The notes beneath the pieces are model-generated. The model was not told where the DNA came from. It saw only the letters and a program-made list of their open reading frames with translations, and made no database searches. Both the position numbers and the translations under genes were made by a program. DNA of 5,192 bases from Promethearchaeota archaeon (GTDB lineage Archaea; Asgardarchaeota; Lokiarchaeia; Sigyniarchaeales; SOKP01): positions 1 through 5,192 of the forward strand of contig JAGXNU010000149.1 of the NCBI GenBank assembly GCA_019894815.1, in the 5' to 3' direction. Position 1 is the stretch's first letter. The number at the start of each line of letters is the position of its first letter. This document shows positions 1 to 4,980 of the stretch, one piece after another.

Positions 1-101
1 AAGAACTATCATGAATTTTTGCTTTAGAATGAATTATTTTAATTATTTACACCTTAGTGAGATCTTTAGTGAAATCAATATTATACTTTATTTAAAAGAT
101 A
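1..101. other. AT-rich flank without a supported gene
   Basis: This is the region downstream of the minus-strand MazG-like gene. I see no tRNA, no convincing coding frame and no strong hairpin. It contains a small imperfect direct repeat at 54-64 and 65-76, built on TTAGTGA and GATC/AATC. This is probably chance in such AT-rich DNA. Transcripts of the minus-strand pair probably end here, but I cannot point to a clear terminator. Confidence 0.5.
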
Positions 102-404
102 TTAAATTAATTTATTTTCACAGTGACATGGATTAGCATTACATTTCTTACATTTATCTGGATATTTGAAAGCTAATGCTTTTTCTAAATCAATTTCCAT
201 TAAATTTGCAATTGAAGTCGTCCATGCTATTATATCTGCTAATTCTTCTGATATTTTAGCGGGATCAATCAATTTTTCATTCAATAGTGTAGCTAATTCA
301 CCTATTTCTTCAATAAGCCATATAAATGTGTTATTAATTCCCCTCTTTGAATCTTTTTTAAAATATAGATTTCGAATTAGTTCCTGAAATTCAGAAATTT
401 TCAT
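102..404 (-). CDS. MazG-like nucleotide pyrophosphohydrolase with C-terminal cysteine (zinc-type) tail
   Basis: This is a 100-aa protein of the all-alpha MazG/dUTPase-like NTP pyrophosphatase superfamily, which hydrolyses (d)NTPs to (d)NMP and pyrophosphate, usually to clean the nucleotide pool. The Mg-binding signature is visible: EEIGE at residues 32-36 and E54-L-A-D57, that is EExxE followed by ExxD in two adjacent helices. The single-domain length fits the short MazG-like group rather than two-domain E. coli MazG. After the helical core the protein ends in K-Y-P-D-K and four cysteines in the pattern CxxC-x4-CxC (C85, C88, C93, C95). I recall a tail of this kind from archaeal MazG-like proteins, and it probably binds zinc. 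The ATG at 404 is the natural start and no strong Shine-Dalgarno sequence precedes it. It lies 42 bp downstream of sec61beta on the same strand and is probably co-transcribed. The exact substrate cannot be told from sequence. Confidence 0.88.
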   Translation of the reverse strand: MKISEFQELIRNLYFKKDSKRGINNTFIWLIEEIGELATLLNEKLIDPAKISEELADIIAWTTSIANLMEIDLEKALAFKYPDKCKKCNANPCHCENKLI

Positions 405-446
405 GATAAGGATAAAGATGGTTATGACATATCAATGAAATGTTTC

Positions 447-665
447 TCATGCTCCCGGAGTAAAAAACCAATTAAATACGCCTAAATGAGCAAGAAATAC
501 GACAATAATCAACCCTAATGATATTATTACAGTACTGATTGGGCTTACTTTAAGACCGATTGAACTATCTTCAAAAAATCGCATTAACCCTGCACCTCCT
601 GCTGGCATGGGTGCAGAGCCACTTCTTCTTTTTTTCCGTCTCGATGAAGATTGACTTGATGACAT
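447..665 (-). CDS. secG: Preprotein translocase subunit Sec61beta (archaeal SecG)
   Basis: This 72-aa tail-anchored membrane protein is the small beta subunit of the Sec61/SecYEG translocon. The N terminus is Ser-rich then strongly basic (RRKKRR at residues 9-14). A Gly/Ala/Pro linker follows, then the family hallmark AGLMRFFEDSSIGLKVSP at 25-42, equivalent to the RFYxEDSPGLKVGP block of eukaryotic Sec61beta. A single transmembrane helix spans about 43-64, with a short C-terminal tail outside. Length and order of parts are normal for archaeal Sec61beta and unlike two-helix bacterial SecG. The start at 665 is supported by the position of the conserved block. The gene is divergent from the ribophorin I gene across 147 bp and is followed by the MazG-like gene. 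Sitting next to an oligosaccharyltransferase subunit makes functional sense, because N-glycosylation acts on chains leaving this channel. Confidence 0.96.
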   Translation of the reverse strand: MSSSQSSSRRKKRRSGSAPMPAGGAGLMRFFEDSSIGLKVSPISTVIISLGLIIVVFLAHLGVFNWFFTPGA

Positions 666-710
666 AATTAATCTGCAATAATTTCTTATTAAATTAAAAT
701 AAAACTACAC

Positions 711-719
711 TTATAATAA
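711..719 (-). promoter_or_regulatory. Possible TATA box for sec61beta
   Basis: Read on the minus strand this is TTATTATAA, an AT-rich TATA-like element about 46-54 nt upstream of the sec61beta ATG. Archaeal transcription starts about 25 nt downstream of the box, so a short leader of about 20 nt would result. The whole intergenic region is AT-rich, so the match is weak evidence. The element lies directly beside the dyad at 724-747. Confidence 0.3.
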
Positions 720-723
720 GTTT

Positions 724-747
724 TATTTTGAATTGTGATTCAAAATA
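724..747. promoter_or_regulatory. Perfect 24-bp dyad between sec61beta and ribophorin I genes
   Basis: The arms TATTTTGAAT (724-733) and ATTCAAAATA (738-747) are exact reverse complements separated by TGTG. The centre is about 70 bp from the sec61beta ATG and 78 bp from the ribophorin I ATG, so it would lie upstream of both core promoters. A dyad of this size suits a dimeric, winged-helix type transcription regulator acting on both genes. No run of T follows it in either direction and there is no gene end nearby, so a terminator is unlikely. The palindrome is seen directly; its role is inferred. Confidence 0.45.
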
Positions 748-812
748 TGATAAATTTTTATTATTAATTTTAATTATCTTCAGATAGTTTAAGAAAGAAA
801 TGGTTTATATTA

Positions 813-2657
813 ATGTTGAATAAAAAGAAAATTTCAGCCGTTTTTGGTGGATTAATAGTATTCTTGATTATAATTTCATTTATTGGATTTCCTCAAGGAT
901 CTTCACATCTGAATCAAGAAGAAGAAGCAAGTTTACACTTATCTGCAAGTTTTGAAGGATTTGAAAATATCTTGATAACTGATGTAAAGCATAATGTTAA
1001 CATAAGCGGATATGGACTCGTAAATATTGAAGATAGACTTACGATATTAAATAAAAATTCCAATCCAATAACATCAATTTTTATGGGAATTTCTCTCGAG
1101 GATTCTGATAACTTAATCTATTTGCTAGCAACAGGAAGTGCTAATAATGCTCTTGCTACCGAACGAAATTCCATCGTTTATGATGAATATGAATTGATTA
1201 CTGTTTACTTTGATTCTCCCCTCCTCCCTCAACAATCAGGGATTGTCAAAATAAAATATACGTTAAAAGATCAAATGGATTACCTTTTTACAGGAGTAGA
1301 ACAACAAATCTTTTTTACAGGAAATCTATTTCCATATATACCCTACAAAGCTGAAGGTGATATTAAATCTTCCTATAGAATGCCAGAAAGCTCTAATGTA
1401 TTGTCACATGATGAAGTATCTGGAATGGGAATTCCTTTTGGAGAGGTTATATTATATGATTTGGAACAAAGCATTGACTTAGAGCATTTGGATCCGTTTT
1501 TAGTAAATTTAGACCCAGATAAGGAGATAAATATAATCTTTCAAGACATCTTAATGACTAAGATGGAATTAGAGCAAATCAGTCGCGAAATAGCAATTTC
1601 ACCCTGGGGAATAATCAAAGTTAAAGAGGATCATGTCATAAAAAATGTTGGAGTCATTAATATCTATAATATACCCTTTTACATACCAAATGATGCTATT
1701 AATATACGCGTTTCAGATAGTCTTGGTGAATTGTTAGGAACAACTATAGTAAACGTTGAAAATAATAAAAAGGAAATTGTGATAAACCTTTTGTATAATA
1801 GAGCTTCTCTAGATCCTAATTCCAAACTAAGATATACAATTGAGTATGATTTACCTTTTGATAAACATTTCTCAATGAATTGGTTCCAAGAATCAATACA
1901 ACTAAATTTAATAACAACAACTCATGAATTTTTTGTCAGAAATCAAATTATTAAGGTTTTCATTGAGGGTTGTAGCACTATTGATTATATATCAAGTCCT
2001 CCTGATGGTATCGATCAAGTGAGTGGTTCCAAAATAATTATGTATGCTTCGGAAGACATTAGTCCTTTTGAAGATAAAATAATACTCTTCACATTTACCC
2101 TAAACTATTTCGATCTACTGATTAGACCAATAACATTCATTTTGCTAATAGCCTCGATACTATCAACATTCGTTGTTCTAGTAAAAACTAGTAAGAAAGA
2201 AGGGGATGCAGCATTATTTAAGACAGAATCAATCCCTGTCAACGAAATCCGAGAATTTTGCTCGTTATATGAAGAAAAAAATGCCCTAATCCTTGAAATT
2301 AGAAAAGCGGAGGAAGAAGCTAAAAGGAAAAAAATGGCTAAAAAATCATATAAAAACATTGTAAATAAGAATAACACTAAAATCGAGCAAATTAAACAAG
2401 AAATTATCCCATTCTCAAAATTACTAGTAGAAAATAGTGAGATTTTCGGAAGTATTATTAAAAAACTAGATATACTTGATGCTGAACGAACTAGCGTAGA
2501 TGATAGCATCAGTCTTCTCGATACACGTTATAAGAGAGGAAAATTACCCTCTCGCGCAGCATATCAAAAACTTTCTGATGATTTCCTACGTAGAAAAAAG
2601 AAAATTGATCGCACAATAGACAAATATATCCAACAATTAAGAAGCTACTTATTATAG
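813..2657 (+). CDS. ost1: Ribophorin I / Ost1 homologue, oligosaccharyltransferase subunit
   Basis: This 614-aa type I membrane protein has the length and plan of eukaryotic ribophorin I (human about 607 aa). Residues 7-25 form a signal or anchor helix, about 27-438 are exterior and beta-rich, 440-457 are a transmembrane helix, and 458-614 are a charged helical cytosolic tail. Family blocks recognised from memory: E163-Q-Q-I-F-F-T-G-N followed by a Pro/Tyr-rich PYIPY segment (ribophorin: EGNHYFYSPY); R258-E-I-A-I-S-P-W-G-I-I-K-V-K-E-D with a following NVG (RVIEVSHWGNIAVEE, then HTG); RYTIEYDLP at 340-348 (HYIVGYNLP); and a tail motif RGKLPSRAAY at 575-584 (GKLKKDTY). In eukaryotes ribophorin I is a non-catalytic subunit that presents substrates to STT3. 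The ATG at 813 has no Shine-Dalgarno sequence; an ATG at 800 is in another frame and stops quickly. The trm112 gene begins 35 bp downstream, after a T6 run. It is not a catalytic glycosyltransferase. Confidence 0.87.
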   Translation: MLNKKKISAVFGGLIVFLIIISFIGFPQGSSHLNQEEEASLHLSASFEGFENILITDVKHNVNISGYGLVNIEDRLTILNKNSNPITSIFMGISLEDSDNLIYLLATGSANNALATERNSIVYDEYELITVYFDSPLLPQQSGIVKIKYTLKDQMDYLFTGVEQQIFFTGNLFPYIPYKAEGDIKSSYRMPESSNVLSHDEVSGMGIPFGEVILYDLEQSIDLEHLDPFLVNLDPDKEINIIFQDILMTKMELEQISREIAISPWGIIKVKEDHVIKNVGVINIYNIPFYIPNDAINIRVSDSLGELLGTTIVNVENNKKEIVINLLYNRASLDPNSKLRYTIEYDLPFDKHFSMNWFQESIQLNLITTTHEFFVRNQIIKVFIEGCSTIDYISSPPDGIDQVSGSKIIMYASEDISPFEDKIILFTFTLNYFDLLIRPITFILLIASILSTFVVLVKTSKKEGDAALFKTESIPVNEIREFCSLYEEKNALILEIRKAEEEAKRKKMAKKSYKNIVNKNNTKIEQIKQEIIPFSKLLVENSEIFGSIIKKLDILDAERTSVDDSISLLDTRYKRGKLPSRAAYQKLSDDFLRRKKKIDRTIDKYIQQLRSYLL

Positions 2658-2678
2658 TATCTTTTTTATTTAATTTAA

Positions 2679-2684
2679 TAGGAT
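2679..2684 (+). promoter_or_regulatory. Weak ribosome binding site for the Trm112 gene
   Basis: The sequence TAGGAT lies about 8 nt before the ATG at 2693, and its AGGA part can pair with the 16S 3' end. It supports the ATG at 2693, which also gives the canonical Trm112 N terminus MKPWLFDILACP. Confidence 0.35.
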
Positions 2685-2692
2685 TATTCATC

Positions 2693-3319
2693 ATGAAACC
2701 ATGGTTATTTGATATTTTGGCGTGTCCGATTGATAAGCATTTTCCCCTAAAATTATTCATTTTTTCTTATGAAACCACTGAAACCGAATTTAATGAGCTT
2801 TTGAATGTGTATGAAAACAGAAATTTGGAAACAATCAAGAAAGAGGAGCTCATTGATTTTAGTAAGCATGATGATAACTTATTCATCAAGGACGGTATAT
2901 CTATAAAAAAAATGCCCTTTTCTGAATATTTAAATCTAATAAAAGCAAGTATCAAGGAATTAAACAACCTGATTGATAAAACAGAAATCGAACGAGCAAT
3001 AAAATGTCATAAGATCCTTACTACACAGGTAATGGAGAAATTAAGTAATTTGAGTGAAGAAAATTTAAGTTTGAATGAAATTGAGGACGTTCTACCTGAA
3101 CTTTATCTACTTAATAAATTTAAGCTTGATACTGAAATCGATTCAGGATTATTGTTTTGTGAGGAATGTTTACGTTGGTTTCCCATAATAGAAAGCATAC
3201 CACAAATGCTTCCAGATGAATATAGAAATGAAGAAAATGATCTTCAATTCCTTAAAAACCATAAAAATTTATTTGATCCAGAATTTTTTAAACAAAATCT
3301 ACATCCTTATAATCTTTAA
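2693..3319 (+). CDS. trm112: Trm112 family methyltransferase activator with long helical insert
   Basis: Trm112 is a small zinc-knuckle protein that binds and stabilises class I methyltransferases acting on tRNA, rRNA and release factor (Trm9, Trm11, Mtq2 and Bud23 in eukaryotes; several partners in archaea). The two halves of its domain are clear but far apart. The N-terminal half is MKPWLFDILACPIDKHFPL at residues 1-19 with C11. The C-terminal half is SGLLFCEECLRWFPIIESIP, with C156 and C159, then QMLPDEYR. The second N-terminal ligand position holds D14 (CPxDK), which I recall as common in archaeal Trm112. Between the halves lie about 125 residues, mostly charged helix, where typical archaeal and bacterial members have about 15-30. 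Eukaryotic Trm112 also has a helical insert at this point. A 20-25 residue tail follows. At 208 aa it is far longer than the usual 60-70 aa archaeal form. It lies 35 bp after ost1 and is probably in the same transcript. Confidence 0.88.
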   Translation: MKPWLFDILACPIDKHFPLKLFIFSYETTETEFNELLNVYENRNLETIKKEELIDFSKHDDNLFIKDGISIKKMPFSEYLNLIKASIKELNNLIDKTEIERAIKCHKILTTQVMEKLSNLSEENLSLNEIEDVLPELYLLNKFKLDTEIDSGLLFCEECLRWFPIIESIPQMLPDEYRNEENDLQFLKNHKNLFDPEFFKQNLHPYNL

Positions 3320-3323
3320 AAAA
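3314..3323 (+). promoter_or_regulatory. Possible TATA box for tRNA-Gln
   Basis: CTTTAAAAAA lies 17-26 nt upstream of the first tRNA base, near the distance expected for an archaeal box A if transcription starts at or close to the tRNA 5' end. It overlaps the trm112 stop codon. A second AT-rich element, AATATATAA at 3330-3338, is too close to the tRNA to act as its TATA box. The tRNA could instead be processed from a trm112 read-through transcript. Confidence 0.25.
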
Positions 3324-3339
3324 ATAAGCAATATATAAT

Positions 3340-3441
3340 AGCCCGGTGGTGTAGTGGCCAAGCATCTGGGGCCTTGAACCCCGTGACCACGGTTCGAAAA
3401 CTGATGAACAATTTCATCAGTCGAATATCCGTGCCGGGCTA
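3340..3441 (+). tRNA. tRNA-Gln (anticodon TTG) with a T-loop intron
   Basis: The mature tRNA is 73 nt including discriminator A73 at 3441. The acceptor stem AGCCCGG (3340-3346) pairs with CCGGGCT (3434-3440), giving the A1:U72 pair typical of archaeal tRNA-Gln. The D stem is GTGT/GCAT around loop AGTGGCCAA, as I recall for archaeal tRNA-Gln. The anticodon stem is TGGGG (3367-3371) with CCCCG (3379-3383), and the loop CCTTGAA puts TTG at 3374-3376. The variable loop is TGAC and the T stem CACGG (3388-3392) pairs with CCGTG (3429-3433). Removing 29 nt restores the canonical T loop TTCGAAT. CCA is not encoded, as is common in archaea. Base 33 is C instead of the nearly universal T. The serine reading (TGA) is excluded because it breaks the anticodon stem and there is no long variable arm. 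In archaea Gln-tRNA is usually made from Glu-tRNA-Gln by GatDE. T-rich sequence after 3441 may end the transcript. Confidence 0.9.
3399..3427 (+). other. 29-nt tRNA intron with canonical bulge-helix-bulge, position 59/60
   Basis: The precursor folds into a full bulge-helix-bulge, the substrate of archaeal splicing endonuclease. The T stem is the outer helix. A 4-bp central helix pairs TTCG (3393-3396) with CGAA (3422-3425). The two 3-nt bulges are AAA (3397-3399) and TAT (3426-3428). The inner helix has 9 bp (3400-3408 with 3413-3421), closed by loop CAAT. Cutting after the second base of each bulge removes 3399-3427 and joins TTCGAA to T, giving a normal T loop with the intron between tRNA positions 59 and 60. 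Boundaries 3398-3426 would give the same mature RNA; the bulge rule favours 3399-3427. Confidence 0.88.
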
Positions 3442-3498
3442 TTCTAATTTCTTCTCTTGTCAAATTATTTGTTTTAGTTGATCAATAAAAATAAAATG

Positions 3499-3507
3499 TT
3501 ATATTTT
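3499..3507 (+). promoter_or_regulatory. Possible TATA box for the alg7-type gene
   Basis: TTATATTTT follows an A-rich stretch that could serve as a BRE, and lies 61 nt before the ATG at 3568. Initiation about 25 nt downstream would give a leader of roughly 35-40 nt. The 126 bp between the tRNA and this gene holds no other gene that I can see, so a separate promoter here is reasonable. Confidence 0.3.
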
Positions 3508-3556
3508 AGCAATTATTTTACTTTTTAACCGTTGCGTGTTGATAGTCTAGTTATTT

Positions 3557-3561
3557 AGGGG
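3557..3561 (+). promoter_or_regulatory. Possible ribosome binding site for the alg7-type gene
   Basis: AGGGG lies 6 nt before the ATG at 3568 and has partial complementarity to the 16S anti-Shine-Dalgarno sequence. It favours the first of two adjacent ATG codons (3568 and 3571) as the start. Confidence 0.4.
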
Positions 3562-3567
3562 AATAAT

Positions 3568-4914
3568 ATGATGCTAACTGAACAAAATTGGGGTTTTTCT
3601 GAAATTATTATACTAGTTGTTATTTTTTTTATAGGAATATCATTCACATACTTCATTATACCCCAAGTTATAAAATTGATGATAAAGAAGAATTATGTTG
3701 GATATGATATACATAAAAATAGCAAACCTCAAGTAGCTGAATCAGGAGGTATAAGTATCGTAATCGGTTATTCAGTTACCTCTATTTTGTTAATTTTAAC
3801 TTTCCCTCTATTCTCAAATGAAATATTTGTATTGCTTGTGTCTGTGATTTTATCTGGGATCATTGGTTTTTTGGATGATCGCATTAAACTTAAATCTAGA
3901 TATAAGGTTTTTTTAATTTTATTTACTGGAATAATATTTTTTATAGCAAACTTCTTTGGTTTCATCAACATTGAATCTCCTACTATTCCATTTTTAGGAC
4001 AATTAAGGTTAAATATAATTTATCCATTATTAGCACCATTAATTGTAGCTGTTTTTGGAAATACCGTTAATATGCTAGAAGGATATAACGGAGAAGGTTC
4101 AGGAACGTGCCTGATTGCATTAATCTCTTTATTTATATGTGGATTGATATGGAATTCGGCAGAAGCTATCTTATTCACAACGGCAGGTATTGCTGTTATA
4201 ATACCATTTTTTCACTATAACAAATACCCTGCTAAAATTTTCCCCGGAGATGTAGGTACTTTAAGTATGGGAACAATAATAGCGGGAGTTGCATTGTTTG
4301 GATCTTTAGAAGCAGCAGTATTTTGTGCTCTTTTAATTCATGTATTTAATAGTTTTTATGTACTTTACTCTGTAAAGGGATTTTTCGAAAGTTCAGAAAT
4401 TCAAGAGGATAAGAATGATATTATTCTTTTAGAGGATGATATAATAAAAGCTTCAAATAATGAAAAAGCAGCATTAACTTTACCACGGCTACTTCTAGCT
4501 CGAGGGCCACTTAGGGAGCCAGATTTGGTAAAAAATCTTTTTGCTATATCAATCATCTGTGGTTTTTTTGCTATTTTTACGACTTTAATGATGTCAGTGA
4601 CGGTTAACAAAATAAATTTCATGCTTGTAGTATACTTCATACCTTATTTAATCATATTTTCTTTAATTCTTCTTATTTTCTTTCCGAGAATTAGAGGAAT
4701 AATCTCGATTATGATAATTGTAATGATTGGAGGATATATTCTATTATTTTTTATTGAATTAATGATAATGCCCATTAATTTTGCTAATTTAGTCTTATTC
4801 GGAACCATAATACCTACTAATATCATCGTATCTCTTATAATCGTGGTTCCATGTTTAGGATTATGGTACTATATTACTATCCGTTATTTCCAAAAAGAGT
4901 CAAGAAAAATGTAA
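3568..4914 (+). CDS. alg7: Alg7/DPAGT1-like UDP-GlcNAc:dolichyl-phosphate GlcNAc-1-phosphate transferase
   Basis: This 448-aa polytopic membrane enzyme belongs to the glycosyltransferase family 4 / MraY-WecA-GPT superfamily, which moves a sugar-1-phosphate from a UDP-sugar to a membrane polyprenyl or dolichyl phosphate. Motifs in order: an early loop with KPQVAESGG (about 53-61); GFLDDRIKL with the paired D103-D104; N165-T-V-N-M-L-E-G-Y-N-G (165-175); and the nucleotide-site segment YPAKIFPGD with D228. LxGxNG matches eukaryotic and archaeal GPT (LAGxNG) rather than MraY/WecA (DGxDG), so N-glycan initiation is more likely than peptidoglycan or O-antigen synthesis. About ten to twelve hydrophobic helices are present. 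A charged loop (about 274-322) holds PRLLLARGPLREPD, where eukaryotic GPT has its PRHRIPRL-type loop. The length is in the 400-450 aa range of eukaryotic Alg7. The sugar is not proven by sequence. It is co-oriented with ost1, which would act at the last step of the same pathway. Confidence 0.88.
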   Translation: MMLTEQNWGFSEIIILVVIFFIGISFTYFIIPQVIKLMIKKNYVGYDIHKNSKPQVAESGGISIVIGYSVTSILLILTFPLFSNEIFVLLVSVILSGIIGFLDDRIKLKSRYKVFLILFTGIIFFIANFFGFINIESPTIPFLGQLRLNIIYPLLAPLIVAVFGNTVNMLEGYNGEGSGTCLIALISLFICGLIWNSAEAILFTTAGIAVIIPFFHYNKYPAKIFPGDVGTLSMGTIIAGVALFGSLEAAVFCALLIHVFNSFYVLYSVKGFFESSEIQEDKNDIILLEDDIIKASNNEKAALTLPRLLLARGPLREPDLVKNLFAISIICGFFAIFTTLMMSVTVNKINFMLVVYFIPYLIIFSLILLIFFPRIRGIISIMIIVMIGGYILLFFIELMIMPINFANLVLFGTIIPTNIIVSLIIVVPCLGLWYYITIRYFQKESRKM

Positions 4915-4967
4915 TTTTGTATTAGTATTAATAATTTAATCAATATAACATTAAAATAACAATGGAA

Positions 4968-4973
4968 TAGGAG
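4968..4973 (+). promoter_or_regulatory. Shine-Dalgarno site that sets a TTG start
   Basis: TAGGAG ends 7 nt before the TTG at 4981. It is the clearest ribosome binding site in the window, and its spacing picks TTG 4981 over the in-frame ATG at 5011. Confidence 0.6.
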
Positions 4974-4980
4974 ATTTTAT

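Noticed and set aside
54..76. Tandem near-repeat TTAGTGAGATC / TTTAGTGAAATC
   Set aside because: It has only two short imperfect copies with no further units, so it is not a repeat array or a clear regulatory site.
2..136. Open frame at the left edge, plus strand
   Set aside because: It has no start context, no family likeness, and it overlaps the end of the MazG-like gene. It is short enough to be chance in AT-rich DNA.
166..387. Plus-strand open frame over the MazG-like gene
   Set aside because: The minus strand encodes the EExxE/ExxD signature and the cysteine tail. The plus-strand frame has no family features and is a shadow.
800..823. ATG at 800 as an alternative start for the ribophorin I gene
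   Set aside because: It is in a different frame and reaches TAA after seven codons. The ATG at 813 leads straight into the signal segment.
2105..2509. Long antisense open frame opposite the ribophorin I tail, with similar antisense frames opposite the Trm112 and Alg7 genes
   Set aside because: They lie wholly inside clearly identified genes, have no recognisable domain and arise easily opposite AT-rich coding sequence.
3371..3384. Reading the anticodon as TGA (serine) by shifting the loop one base to obtain T33
   Set aside because: The shifted anticodon stem contains a G-G mismatch, and archaeal tRNA-Ser has a long variable arm whereas this tRNA has four bases.
3401..3420. C/D-box guide RNA inside the tRNA intron (CTGATGA resembles box C, CTGA resembles box D)
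   Set aside because: The bases are fully used in the 9-bp inner helix of the splicing motif, and 29 nt is too short for a C/D guide with two box pairs.
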